A stretch of 64,000 bases of DNA from contig NZ_CP063364.1 of the NCBI RefSeq assembly GCF_016807805.1, positions 1-64,000 of the forward strand. Reading direction: 5' to 3'. The notes beneath the pieces were generated by a model. The model was not told the DNA's origin. It made no database searches and worked only from the letters and a program-made list of their open reading frames with translations. The first letter of the stretch is position 1, and every line of letters begins with the position of its first letter. Position numbers and translations under genes: made by a program. This DNA comes from Xanthobacter dioxanivorans. Its GTDB lineage: Bacteria; Pseudomonadota; Alphaproteobacteria; Rhizobiales; Xanthobacteraceae. This document shows positions 15,965 to 24,232 of the stretch, one piece after another.

Positions 15965-16507
15965 AACCAGCGCACCGCCGGCGCGCTCGCGACGCAGAGA
16001 TGACCGACACCGTTGGCCCAAGTCCTTAATGCGAGATCGCTCGGCCTCAACTTCCACGAGGACGATGCTGTGCTTAAGAAGAGCACCGGACGGCGATTGA
16101 GGTCCACCGTCCGGCTGCCTAGCCCGTGTGAAACTTGGGCCGTGGCAGGCGCGGCAAGCTAGCGCAACCTGAAGCAGAGCAGCAAGAGCCGGGCGCGCAT
16201 GCGGGAATGGCGCCCGGCTCGATATCTGGCCTGATGGTGCGTCGGGCAGACCGAAGATCTTGTATCACAATGCGGGAAGGAGCCACCCCAACAATTACGC
16301 GCCTGCGCCCCTCTAAAGCAGGCCGGCCGCCCAGTCTGGGCAACGAACGGGTGCCTTGTTCACCCTCTCAACAAGGGCGTATCGCTGTAAACGGCTCGAT
16401 TGTCCGAAAAAATTGGAAGGATTTCCGACAGGCGCGGGCAAGATTGGGCATTTTAAAACGGTTCAACTGGTTGTAGTCGTCGGCTTCGTAGCCGAGGGAA
16501 ATTCAGG
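15965..16507. other. 543-bp gap without a recognisable gene
   Basis: No frame shows a convincing protein. The stretch holds the first of three GAGCCGGGCG hairpins (16186-16220) and a moderately A+T-richer segment near 16400-16460. It follows dhlR without an obvious U-tract terminator. Confidence 0.5.
16186..16220. repeat. GAGCCGGGCG hairpin, copy 1
   Basis: GAGCCGGGCGC (16186-16196) and GCGCCCGGCTC (16210-16220) form a perfect 11-bp stem with a 13-base loop. Shares its stem with two further hairpins at 17288 and 17436. Confidence 0.6.
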
Positions 16508-16723
16508 ATGCCCGGAATAAGAGGAGCCGCCAGCTCCCGAGGAGGTTGGCGTCCGTTGGGGACAATGGGGCTCGCCGAACAGGTGCTGACGGTCGCTATC
16601 GTCCTGATGGTGATATTGACGCTCGGCACGGGAGCCAAGTTGTTGTTTCAGACGCCGCATGCCGTGACTCTCGACCGTGCGGCAGCGCAGGCTCTGGAAA
16701 ACCAAACCTTCGACTACGAATAG
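16508..16723 (+). CDS. small single-helix membrane protein, 71 aa
   Basis: MPGIRGAASSRGGWRPLGTM is followed by one hydrophobic segment (LAEQVLTVAIVLMVILTLGT) and a soluble tail ending in acidic NQTFDYE. A GAGGG lies upstream but at poor spacing. No family recognised. It is the first of four tiny membrane-type ORFs in 700 bases. Confidence 0.4.
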   Translation: MPGIRGAASSRGGWRPLGTMGLAEQVLTVAIVLMVILTLGTGAKLLFQTPHAVTLDRAAAQALENQTFDYE

Positions 16724-16818
16724 CCGGGCGCCGCACCTCTAACGCGGCTCGCCAATGGCAGTTCCTCGGAACCATACCTTGTTCGCTGCCGCTGCCCGGC
16801 AATCGTCGGGACCAACGG

Positions 16819-16902
16819 ATGGCCGCCTCAAATGAAGTATTGTTCATTCTCGCAGCACTGGCACTGCTGGCCGCCGGTCGCATCCTTTGGCGAGCAAAGT
16901 GA
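16819..16902 (+). CDS. 27-residue membrane peptide ORF
   Basis: MAASNEVLFILAALALLAAG followed by RILWRAK: one hydrophobic helix with a basic end, reminiscent of KdpF- or toxin-like mini-proteins. No good ribosome site is visible. Below normal gene-calling size. Confidence 0.3.
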   Translation: MAASNEVLFILAALALLAAGRILWRAK

Positions 16903-16984
16903 GCCCCGGGGTCATCCCACCATCTTGAATCTCAATGCCTCGTTTTTCTAAAATGCCGGCCCGACCGTTCCGACGGGGGAAGGC

Positions 16985-17074
16985 ATGGATACCGGCATCG
17001 CCCTTTTGAGCGCCGCCGTTCTCTTCGCGGTGGGATGCGCTCTCGCACTGGCCTGGCTCGCGACACGGCCCTGA
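16985..17074 (+). CDS. 29-residue membrane peptide ORF
   Basis: MDTGIALLSAAVLFAVGCAL then ALAWLATRP. A strong purine run GGGGGAAGGC stands just before the ATG, making translation likely. One hydrophobic helix with a Cys, short basic end. Its stop is one base from the stop of a convergent tiny ORF. Confidence 0.4.
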   Translation: MDTGIALLSAAVLFAVGCALALAWLATRP

Positions 17075-17075
17075 C

Positions 17076-17183
17076 TCAATCGACACCCGTACGTCGATGC
17101 CCGAGTGATGATTCGCCGCCCTGAGCGGTAATCATGAGCGTAAGCAGGGCTATGCCAGCAAAGGCGACTGTCACAGCAATCAT
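17076..17183 (-). CDS. 35-residue membrane peptide ORF, convergent with the previous one
   Basis: MIAVTVAFAGIALLTLMITA then QGGESSLGHRRTGVD: one hydrophobic helix and a hydrophilic tail. The stop (17076-17078) nearly abuts the stop at 17074 of the plus-strand ORF, so transcripts would overlap tail to tail, the geometry of some type I toxin modules. A TTG-initiated extension is possible. Confidence 0.3.
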   Translation of the reverse strand: MIAVTVAFAGIALLTLMITAQGGESSLGHRRTGVD

Positions 17184-17287
17184 CGTGGCCTCGGCGCCGG
17201 TCTCGCTCAAGATCCATAGCCCTCGACCGATCGGCGCGCCGGGCTAGCCTCGAGTTCCGAATGGTGGGGCCCAATACGCTTGGGGGC

Positions 17288-17325
17288 GAGCCGGGCGGCC
17301 ACTTGGAGGTCAAGCCGCCCGGCTC
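17288..17325. repeat. GAGCCGGGCG hairpin, copy 2
   Basis: GAGCCGGGCGGC (17288-17299) pairs perfectly with GCCGCCCGGCTC (17314-17325) around a 14-base loop. Confidence 0.65.
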
Positions 17326-17435
17326 CGTCCGCCTAAAGGTCGTCCCGTTCGCCCCCTCAGGAGACGCCCGTGGGCATGGACATAACATTTTACCAGAGAA
17401 ATGCCCGTTCGCGAATTCCGCGCCTGTGACAGGTG

Positions 17436-17469
17436 AGCCGGGCGACCTATGGGGGAAGACCGCCCGGCT
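17436..17469. repeat. GAGCCGGGCG hairpin, copy 3
   Basis: AGCCGGGCG (17436-17444) pairs with CGCCCGGCT (17461-17469). Copies 2 and 3 lie in the 465-bp gap before the diguanylate cyclase, in which I see no gene. Confidence 0.6.
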
Positions 17470-17648
17470 TCCGCCTGCCCCAGTGTCAGTGCTTGGAGCA
17501 GACAGCAAAATATACACCAAAGAATCCGCGCCCACCCGCAAAGCTCCCTTCGTCCTGTGCTACGCGAGCACCGACAGGGTTGTTATTTCACAGGGCACTG
17601 TGCATCCTTGTGACGGTAAGGGGGAGTTCCGCTAGCCCAGGCAGATCC

Positions 17649-19172
17649 ATGATGCGGCGTCTTGTAGCCGGAGCCTACGTGCCGTTCATCGTGGCAGTAC
17701 TCGTTGCTGTCATCGTTCTGGCACAGGCGCTTACCCTTTGGCGGTCATATCAAGCCACATGGTCGCTGGCATCTATTTCCGCAGAGAATGTCCTGAACAC
17801 GATTGCCGCCAACATTGAGCGGAACCTCAGCATTATCGATCTGTCCGTTCGCGGGGCAGTAGATGCCTTTAGTGCGAACGGGGTGAAAGACCTCGCGCCT
17901 GAACTCCGGCGAGTGGTTTTGTTCGACCGCGCCGCGAGCGCCCAATATCTCGGTCAGTTGGTGATCCTTGATCGCAATGGAGACGTCATCGAGGCGTCTG
18001 GATCGCGACAGCCTCACCAGATAAATCTTGCCGACCGCGACTATTTCAGGGCGCAGGTAAATGGGCAGGCGGGCCTCTATGTGAGCGCGCCCTTTCGCAG
18101 CCGGCTCCGCGACAATGACCCGAGCATCGCCCTGAGCAGGCGGATTTCCGGACCGGACGGTTCGTTCGAAGGGGTGGTGCTGGCAGCGCTTCGGCTGGCA
18201 TTCTTCCAATCGCTCCTGGATACCGTAAACCTCGGTCCGGAAAGCGCCATCTCTATCACCCGGACCGACGGAACCATCATCGTTCGTTCGCCATCGACCG
18301 ACGACACGGGAAACTCAGGCCTGAACGTCGCCACCTCCCCGGTCTTTCAGAGGATGATCTTACGGCCGGGCGAGCCTTTCAGTGAACGATCCCAGCTTGA
18401 TGGCATCGACCGTCACTACCTTCACACTATCATCGGCGAATTCCCGCTCCTTCTTTCCGTCGGCATTTCGCCTGCTGCCGCCATGGCTGAGTGGACGGAG
18501 AGCGCCCTGATATCCTCGGCGCTGACGGTGGCCATGTGCATGTTGCTCATCGTCCTCGTTCGCGCGCTCCGGCTCGCTCTGATGCGAAGCCAGGAAGTCG
18601 AGGCACAACTCAAAATCCTGGCGGTCACGGATGAGCTCACGGGATTGCCCAACCGGCGCGCCTTCGATCTAGCCCTCGGTTCGGAAATGCGCCGCGCCGC
18701 CCGCAACCGGTCATCCCTTGCGGTGCTGTTGATCGATGTTGACCACTTCAAGCGCATCAATGATCGTTTCGGACATGCGGTGGGTGATGTGGTGCTGGCT
18801 CGGATCGCCAGGGAAATCTCTCGTTGCATCCGACGGCCCGGTGACTTTGCCGCGCGGTATGGCGGCGAGGAGTTCGTCGCGATCCTGCCCGCGACTGAAG
18901 CGGGTGGGGCCAGCTTTCTCGCCGAGCGCATGCGGCTGACGATTGCCTCGATGGAGCCCTGCCCGGGCGAACCATCTCTCGCCAAGGTCACTGTCAGCAT
19001 CGGTGTTGCTGCGACCCTTGCGCAACCGTCTTCGTCTGGTGCCGAACTCGTGACTTGGGCGGATCGCGCGCTGTACGAGGCGAAAGGAGCGGGTAGAAAC
19101 CGCGTCGCCTGCTACCGCGAGGATGAACGCGCCACACCAATGTCAAGCAGCCGTATGCCGTCTGGTAGCTAG
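17649..19172 (+). CDS. membrane-bound diguanylate cyclase
   Basis: 507 residues from ATG 17649; the open frame further upstream passes through the hairpin region and is rejected. An N-terminal helix (about 5-35; VPFIVAVLVAVIVLAQALTL), a periplasmic dCache/PAS-like sensor region with LADRDYFRAQVNGQAGLYVS, a second helix (about 283-310), then GGDEF domain with DELTGLPNRRAF and active-site ARYGGEEFV. RPGD five residues before GGEEF is the RxxD product-inhibition site. The enzyme makes cyclic di-GMP from two GTP in response to an external ligand. It stands alone with no partner gene. Confidence 0.93.
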   Translation: MMRRLVAGAYVPFIVAVLVAVIVLAQALTLWRSYQATWSLASISAENVLNTIAANIERNLSIIDLSVRGAVDAFSANGVKDLAPELRRVVLFDRAASAQYLGQLVILDRNGDVIEASGSRQPHQINLADRDYFRAQVNGQAGLYVSAPFRSRLRDNDPSIALSRRISGPDGSFEGVVLAALRLAFFQSLLDTVNLGPESAISITRTDGTIIVRSPSTDDTGNSGLNVATSPVFQRMILRPGEPFSERSQLDGIDRHYLHTIIGEFPLLLSVGISPAAAMAEWTESALISSALTVAMCMLLIVLVRALRLALMRSQEVEAQLKILAVTDELTGLPNRRAFDLALGSEMRRAARNRSSLAVLLIDVDHFKRINDRFGHAVGDVVLARIAREISRCIRRPGDFAARYGGEEFVAILPATEAGGASFLAERMRLTIASMEPCPGEPSLAKVTVSIGVAATLAQPSSSGAELVTWADRALYEAKGAGRNRVACYREDERATPMSSSRMPSGS

Positions 19173-19697
19173 ATGAGAGGGCGCTGGCACTTCGTGGCCG
19201 GCGCATGGTTTCCCCAACGCCGGCCGATTAGCTTCAGGCCACCTCCACCTCGCGGATCGCACCCACCATGGCCTGCGCGCAGGCGGCGTAGGTTCGGCGG
19301 CGCAGCCACAATCTCGCTCAGGCTGTTTGGCGGCAGAGGAGCGCCTTGCTCCAACCTCGATGAGGCCGTACCGTTTCTCCAGCCCTTCCGTAGGCTGGAT
19401 CGATGCGTCGGCACTCAATGCCGGTGTAGTCCCCAGGTATCCCGGAGAGGTTTGGCGCCGGCTCTGGCCCATAACGGTGGTGTGACCGGTTCGGCTCGTC
19501 CGAACCTTCCCCAGGTGACCAGCCAGGGTCGGCGTCTTCGAGACTTGGTGGAGTTCTCTACATTTTGGCTCTCTCGGCCTTCTCGCAGATAACCATCGGC
19601 CAACGTGCGCCAACAGCTGACACTGCGATGGACGACCAAGCCGACACTCAGCCAACCGTCTTCTAAAGCCCACGTGCGCGAAGTCTCCTCCGCGACT
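19173..19697. other. 525-bp stretch of unassignable sequence
   Basis: No frame reads as a recognised protein. A minus-strand reading near 19220-19310 (TYAACAQAMVGAIREVEVA, then stop) looks protein-like and could be the 3' end of a lost gene, in line with the other truncated ends immediately to the right. Confidence 0.4.
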
Positions 19698-19760
19698 CTA
19701 CTCCGCGACCTTCAACACGACCTTGCCGAACCCGCCGCCGGCTTCCATGGCGCGATGTGC
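19698..19760 (-). pseudogene. 3' end of a zinc-type alcohol dehydrogenase/quinone oxidoreductase
   Basis: AHRAMEAGGGFGKVVLKVAE and stop is the classic C-terminus of MDR-family oxidoreductases (AHRxMExGxxxGKxVLxV). Everything upstream is missing; the reading joins directly to a LysR fragment on the other strand. Confidence 0.65.
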
Positions 19761-20059
19761 TCGGCTGCCCGGCCGGCCACGCCGGGAATGGAACCGTGAG
19801 CTTTCGTTCGGATGATTTCGAAGCCCAGCGCGCGGCGGCCGAGGCGGGTCTAGGCATCGCATTTCTGCCGAGCTGGGTCGTCGGTCCGGACGTGAAGTCC
19901 CGCAAGCTCGTGCGCCTGCCGCTCGGGGGCGAGCCCTGGAACGACGGCAACGCGGGCATCTACCTCCTGCGCGCTTTGCCGCAGCCAAGCGCGAAGGTGC
20001 GGGCCTTTTCCGAGGCCTTACGCAAGTTCATCGGCAATCCTCCCGTATGGGATTCATGA
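19760..20059 (+). pseudogene. C-terminal fragment of a LysR-type regulator
   Basis: VSFRSDDFEAQRAAAEAGLG and IAFLPSWVVGPDVKSRKLVR, ending PQPSAKVRAFSEALRKFIG, match the effector-binding half of LysR proteins that act beside oxidoreductases (the 'GxGIAxLPxWxV' block). No N-terminal helix-turn-helix exists, and there is no proper start. LysR/oxidoreductase pairs are commonly divergent, so both scraps may derive from one deleted locus. Confidence 0.7.
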
Positions 20060-20201
20060 TCCATGCCCGATCGACGGGAGGGCGCCAGGAGCGGACTTGC
20101 CAAGAGCGGCTCTGGGCGTCCGCTTTGCGCCCGAGGCTGTGTGAGAACTCTGCGCGGCTGATCGGTCAAGCTGCCTTTTCTATGGCGCGCGTCGGCTCCG
20201 G

Positions 20202-20945
20202 TCACCCGGCTATCGCCTTGAGTGTTGGGGCCACGCCGGCCACGGCAATGGCACGCTTCATGTTGTAAGCCAGTATCGCCAGGCTGGCTTCGGTGGCGAC
20301 GTGCTTGAGGCCGCGCGTTCGGAAGTGGGTGGCCCCCATCCATCCTTTTATGGTGCCGAAGACGTGCTCGACCGTGCAGCGGCGGACCGCCATGGCTTCG
20401 GGCATCGCTTGAAGCCTGCGCTCCATGGCATCGAGCACTGCTTCTTGCTCCCATCGTCGGATGCGCTTCTCTTTGCCGGCCGTGCACAGGGAACGCGATG
20501 GGTAGGCGCTGCAGGCCTTCTGGTTGAAGTAGACGCTGATGAGCTTGCCGCCCTCCACCCGGGCAAAGCGTTTCTGCAGCTGTTGACCGGCGGGGCAGCG
20601 ATAGGCGTCGGTCTGCGGCTCGTGCACGAACCTAGCCTTGCCCCAGAAGCCGCGCGCCTGTGCCGGTGAGGTATTTGGCTTGGGCACTATCGGGATGATG
20701 CCAGCTTCGGCGCAGGCGCGGATTTGCTCGCCCTCATAGTATCCACGATCTGCCAGGGCGATCATTTCGGCAGCGCCAGTCTCGGCCTGGGCGGCTGTGG
20801 CCATCTCCAGCAGATGCGAGCGGTCATGACCGCGGTTGGTTACCGCATTGGCGACGACGATGTGGTGTCGGGTATCGACGGCCGCCTGGACGTTGTAACC
20901 GACCACGCCGCGATGATCGCTGCCGGTTGCCACGGCGCACGCATC
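20202..20945 (-). mobile_element. IS1182-type transposase, C-terminal part
   Basis: VVGYNVQAAVDTRHHIVVAN, then VTNRGHDRSHLLEMA, ALADRGYYEGEQIRACAEAG and the C-terminal AVRRCTVEHVFGTIKGWMGA are conserved blocks of the DDE transposases of IS1182-like elements. The DRGYY aspartate is present and the C-terminal glutamate (EHVFGTIK) is present, but the N-terminal half is missing, so the element cannot move by itself. The frame upstream (to 21092) is not transposase-like. The start of homology is near 20945, where SRAP sequence begins. Confidence 0.8.
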
Positions 20946-21142
20946 CAGATCTCGACTTCCTCGGGCTCCGTGAGGATGACTGGCATGGCCTTCGGGTGGA
21001 CGCTGGCGACCGGCTCGCTTGGCTCCGTGGTGAGGAACCCGAACAGGTCCGCGGTCTCGACGCCCGTCTTCATCTTGCGCGCGCAGGTCCATCCCGGCGT
21101 CCAGATCCCGGCGAACACGGCCAGCGGGCGTGCCTTCGCCAC
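20925..21142 (-). pseudogene. C-terminal fragment of a SRAP (YedK/HMCES-type) peptidase
   Basis: ARPLAVFAGIWTPGWTCARK, then ADLFGFLTTEPSEPVASVHP and KAMPVILTEPEEVEIWMRAP are the second half of the SRAP domain (FAGIWTP, TTxPNxxxxxIHxRMPVIL). The conserved histidine (SVHPKAMPVIL) is present but the catalytic N-terminal Cys2 is absent. The sequence is cut at the 3' side by the transposase fragment and at the 5' side near 21150 by unrelated DNA. Confidence 0.75.
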
Positions 21143-21230
21143 CTCGCCCAGCTCCCGACTGTTCTATGTGAGCCCCAACCCTCTGCGGCTGTGCTCTAGC
21201 GCCATTGGGTCCGACTGTCGGAGGGGATTG

Positions 21231-21701
21231 CTACCCGAGCCTGTCCGCGCCAAGCCTGTCGGGAGCGGCGTGGAAAGAACACTGGCCGTGATCGGCCAGT
21301 GTCTCGATCACGCGGCATTCCGCCACCCGTCCGTGAGCGCAGGCACGGACCATGCGCTCCAACTCTGCCTCCAGCGCCTTGAGGGAAGAAATCCGTCGCC
21401 GCACTTCGTCGAGATGGGCACCTGCAATGGCGTCGGCTTCCGCGCATGACTGATCGGGGCGATCCTGCAAGGTCAGCAGCGTGCGGATGGCATCGAGGCT
21501 GAAGCCCAGCTCACGGGCATGGCGAATGAAGGCGAGGCGCTTGACCTGCGCATCGTCGTAGAGCCGGCGATTGCCTTCGCTGCGCGGCAGGTGCGCTAGG
21601 AGGCTCGTCTCCTCGTAGAAACGGATGGTGGGCACCTTCACGCCGCTGATGCGGGCGGCCTCGCCGATGGTCAGGTGAGCAGGGACGGGTGCTGCTGCCA
21701 T
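21231..21701 (-). CDS. MerR-family heavy-metal regulator (ZntR/CadR-like)
   Basis: 156 residues from ATG 21701. LTIGEAARISGVKVPTIRFY and RLYDDAQVKRLAFIRHAREL are the MerR DNA-binding head; a long dimerisation helix follows; metal-site cysteines lie in DQSCAEA and CAHGRVAECRVIETL, the ZntR/CadR pattern, plus CSF near the C-terminus. It binds the spacer of the divergent ATPase promoter and untwists it upon binding Zn, Cd or Pb. The 19-bp spacer promoter at 21707-21737 fits exactly. Confidence 0.9.
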   Translation of the reverse strand: MAAAPVPAHLTIGEAARISGVKVPTIRFYEETSLLAHLPRSEGNRRLYDDAQVKRLAFIRHARELGFSLDAIRTLLTLQDRPDQSCAEADAIAGAHLDEVRRRISSLKALEAELERMVRACAHGRVAECRVIETLADHGQCSFHAAPDRLGADRLG

Positions 21702-21706
21702 GGGAC

Positions 21707-21737
21707 TTGCTCCTCTAGTCGCTAGAGCATTTAGGCT
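21707..21737 (+). promoter_or_regulatory. MerR-type promoter of the metal ATPase
   Basis: TTGCTC (-35, 21707-21712), a 19-bp spacer carrying the dyad CTCTAG-TCG-CTAGAG (21713-21727), and TAGGCT (-10, 21732-21737). A 19-20 bp spacer with a central dyad is the hallmark of MerR-regulated promoters. The transcript would start close to the ATPase ribosome site. Confidence 0.8.
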
Positions 21738-21766
21738 GCCACCATGACCCAAGGAAAGGCGGCATC

Positions 21767-24085
21767 ATGACAGCCCGTGAGGTTCAGACCCGTTATCGCG
21801 TCTCGGGCATGGACTGCGCCTCCTGCGCAGCGAAGATTGAGGCCGTTGCAAGCCGTCTGGACGGGGTGGTGGAGGCGAGCGTGTCCGTGGCGGCGGCGAC
21901 CTTGGTCGTGCGGCACGTTTCTGGTGCCGATCTCTCGACCTTGCCGGCGCGGTTGAAGCCCATGGGCTATGGACTCTCGCTCGCGAATGCCGCGCCGGCA
22001 CACACGCCGACTCCGGTCTCAGCACCCGAGGCTGACTGCGGGCATGATCACGGTTCCGAACTCGGGAGTCACGGCCATGGGGGCCAAGACCATGCGGGAC
22101 ACGACCACGCGGACCACCAACACACGGACCATGACCACGCCGGACACGACCATTCCGAGCATCCAGGTCGAACGGCGTCCGCTGCCCGCGATGATCACGC
22201 CCATGGCGCCGAATTGGGCGAGGGCGGTCTCTGGTCCAACGGCAAGCTGCGGCTGACCCTCGCCAGCGGTGTCGCCTTTGCGGCCGCCTTCCTCGCCGGC
22301 CTCATCCTGCCGCAGGTCCAGACGCCGCTGTTCATCGCCGCCATGCTGGTCGGTCTCGTTCCCATCGCGCGCCGGGCGTTCGCGGCCGCGGCCGTCGGCA
22401 TGCCCTTCACCATCGAGACGCTGATGACCATCGCCGCCGTGGGTGCGGTGATCATCGGTGCGGCGGAGGAGGCCGCGGCCGTCGTGTTCCTGTTCCTCGT
22501 CGGCGAACTGCTCGAAGGCTTCGCCGCCGGCCGGGCGCGCGATGGCATCAAGGCGCTCGCGGCGCTGGTGCCGAAGACAGCGTTTGTGGTGCGGGGCGGC
22601 GATTTCGTGGAGGTGCCGGCGGCGCAGCTCGCCGTCGGCGACACCATCCTCGCGCGCCCCGGCGACCGCATCGCGGCCGATGGCGCGATCCTTGCGGGGG
22701 AAGGCGGGATTGACGAGAGCATGGTCACCGGCGAGAGCGCGCCCGTGACCAAGGGCGTCGGCGCGAACGTCTTCGCCGGCACCGTGAACGGGGATGCAGC
22801 GCTGACCGTGCGCGTGACCGCGACCGCCGAGGACAACACCATCGCCCGCGTGGTCAAGCTGGTGGAAGAGGCGCAGGAATCCCGCGCGCCCACGGAGCGG
22901 CTCATCGATCGCTTCTCGCGGGTCTATACCCCCGCCGTCGTCGTCATCGGCTCACTGGTTGCGACCATCCCGCCATTGCTGATGGGCGGTGACTGGGGCG
23001 AATGGGTCTACAAGGGCCTCGCCATCCTGCTCATCGGCTGCCCGTGTGCGCTCGTCATCTCGACGCCGGCGGCCATCGCCTCGGGCCTCTCAGCCGGCGC
23101 GCGCCGGGGCCTGCTGCTGAAGGGTGGCGCGGTGCTGGAAACAGCCGGCAAGGTCACCACGGTGTGCCTCGACAAGACCGGAACGCTCACCGAGGGCCGC
23201 CCTAAGGTCACGGATGTCATCGGCCTCGCGCTGCCGGATCAGGACGTGCTGCGCCTTGCCGCCGCTCTGGAGGGTGGGTCGAGCCATCCTTTGGCGAAGG
23301 CCATCCTTGAGCGCGCCGCCGCGGAGGGCCTGACCATTCCCGCCGCGCGCGATGGCCGCGCGCTGGGTGGGAAGGGCGTGACAGGCCTCGTTGAAGGGCG
23401 CGATGTGTTCCTCGGCTCCGTCGCGGCCGGCGCGGCGCGCGTGGCGCTCGACGCGCAGATCGAAGTCCGCCTCACAGGGCTGAACGACGAGGGAAAGACC
23501 GTCTCTCTGCTCATCGTGGACGACACGCTGGCGGGGGCCATCGCCATGCGCGACGAGCCGCGCGCGGATGCGGCGGCGGGACTTGCGGCGCTGAAGACTT
23601 GCGGGCTGCGCACGATGATGCTGACCGGCGACAATCCCCGCACCGCCGCCGCCATCGGCCGCGCGCTGGGCATCGAGGTGCGCGCCGGTCTTCTGCCGGA
23701 GGACAAGCAGCGCATCGTCTCCGAGCTGAAGCAGAGGGGGGAGGTCGTCGCCAAGGTGGGCGACGGCATCAACGATGCGCCGGCGCTCGCCGCCGCTGAC
23801 ATCGGCATCGCCATGGGCGGCGGCACCGATGTGGCGCTGGAGACGGCGGATGCGGCGGTGCTGCATGGCCGCGTGCGCGACATTGCCGGAATGATCGACC
23901 TTTCGCGGCGGACCATGAGCAACATCCGCCAGAACATCGGCCTCTCACTGGGGCTGAAGGCGGTGTTCCTGGTGACGACCGTCGCCGGCATCACTGGCCT
24001 GTGGCCGGCCATCCTGGCCGACACCGGGGCCACGGTGCTCGTCACCGCCAACGCCCTGCGGCTGCTGGGGGACAGGAGCCGTTGA
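21767..24085 (+). CDS. zntA: P1B-type ATPase exporting Zn/Cd/Pb
   Basis: 772 residues. HMA domain with GMDCASC (14-20); a His/Asp-rich metal-binding linker (about 90-146, repeated HDH and DHDHAGHDHS); membrane helices; actuator TGES (321-324); transport motif CPC (425-427) in LIGCPCALV; phosphorylation motif DKTGT (469-473); SSHPLAK with the family His-Pro; GDGINDAPAL hinge. CPC together with a His-rich linker and a ZntR-like neighbour favours Zn2+/Cd2+/Pb2+ rather than Cu+. It pumps metal out of the cytosol with ATP. Start ATG 21767 has AAGGAAAGG upstream. Confidence 0.93.
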   Translation: MTAREVQTRYRVSGMDCASCAAKIEAVASRLDGVVEASVSVAAATLVVRHVSGADLSTLPARLKPMGYGLSLANAAPAHTPTPVSAPEADCGHDHGSELGSHGHGGQDHAGHDHADHQHTDHDHAGHDHSEHPGRTASAARDDHAHGAELGEGGLWSNGKLRLTLASGVAFAAAFLAGLILPQVQTPLFIAAMLVGLVPIARRAFAAAAVGMPFTIETLMTIAAVGAVIIGAAEEAAAVVFLFLVGELLEGFAAGRARDGIKALAALVPKTAFVVRGGDFVEVPAAQLAVGDTILARPGDRIAADGAILAGEGGIDESMVTGESAPVTKGVGANVFAGTVNGDAALTVRVTATAEDNTIARVVKLVEEAQESRAPTERLIDRFSRVYTPAVVVIGSLVATIPPLLMGGDWGEWVYKGLAILLIGCPCALVISTPAAIASGLSAGARRGLLLKGGAVLETAGKVTTVCLDKTGTLTEGRPKVTDVIGLALPDQDVLRLAAALEGGSSHPLAKAILERAAAEGLTIPAARDGRALGGKGVTGLVEGRDVFLGSVAAGAARVALDAQIEVRLTGLNDEGKTVSLLIVDDTLAGAIAMRDEPRADAAAGLAALKTCGLRTMMLTGDNPRTAAAIGRALGIEVRAGLLPEDKQRIVSELKQRGEVVAKVGDGINDAPALAAADIGIAMGGGTDVALETADAAVLHGRVRDIAGMIDLSRRTMSNIRQNIGLSLGLKAVFLVTTVAGITGLWPAILADTGATVLVTANALRLLGDRSR

Positions 24086-24094
24086 AGGGGCGGC

Positions 24095-24190
24095 CTATGT
24101 CCCCTTCTTCAGCCTCACCCCCGGCCCCTCGCCATTCTCCGCCACGAAGATCACGCCGGCGGCTACAAGGGCGGCAGGAAGGTTCAAGGC
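24095..24190 (-). pseudogene. 3' remnant of an XRE-type regulator
   Basis: LPAALVAAGVIFVAENGEGP then GVRLKKGT and stop (24095-24097) mirrors the C-terminus of the intact XRE gene at 26070 (AALEAAGVEFIPENGGGAGVRMRERKG). The rest is missing. It lies immediately 3' of darG, so DarTG is flanked by two related XRE tails. Confidence 0.6.
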
Positions 24191-24232
24191 AAACAGATCT
24201 TAGCTGCACGGTCGTTGAGCCGGCGGAGGACA

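Noticed and set aside
17433..17648. N-terminal extension of the diguanylate cyclase
   Set aside because: Covers the hairpin repeats and has non-protein-like composition; the helix at the 17649 start is a natural N-terminus.
22080..22200. Repeat-like CACGACCACG stretch
   Set aside because: It is coding sequence for the His/Asp-rich linker of the metal ATPase, not a DNA repeat or CRISPR.
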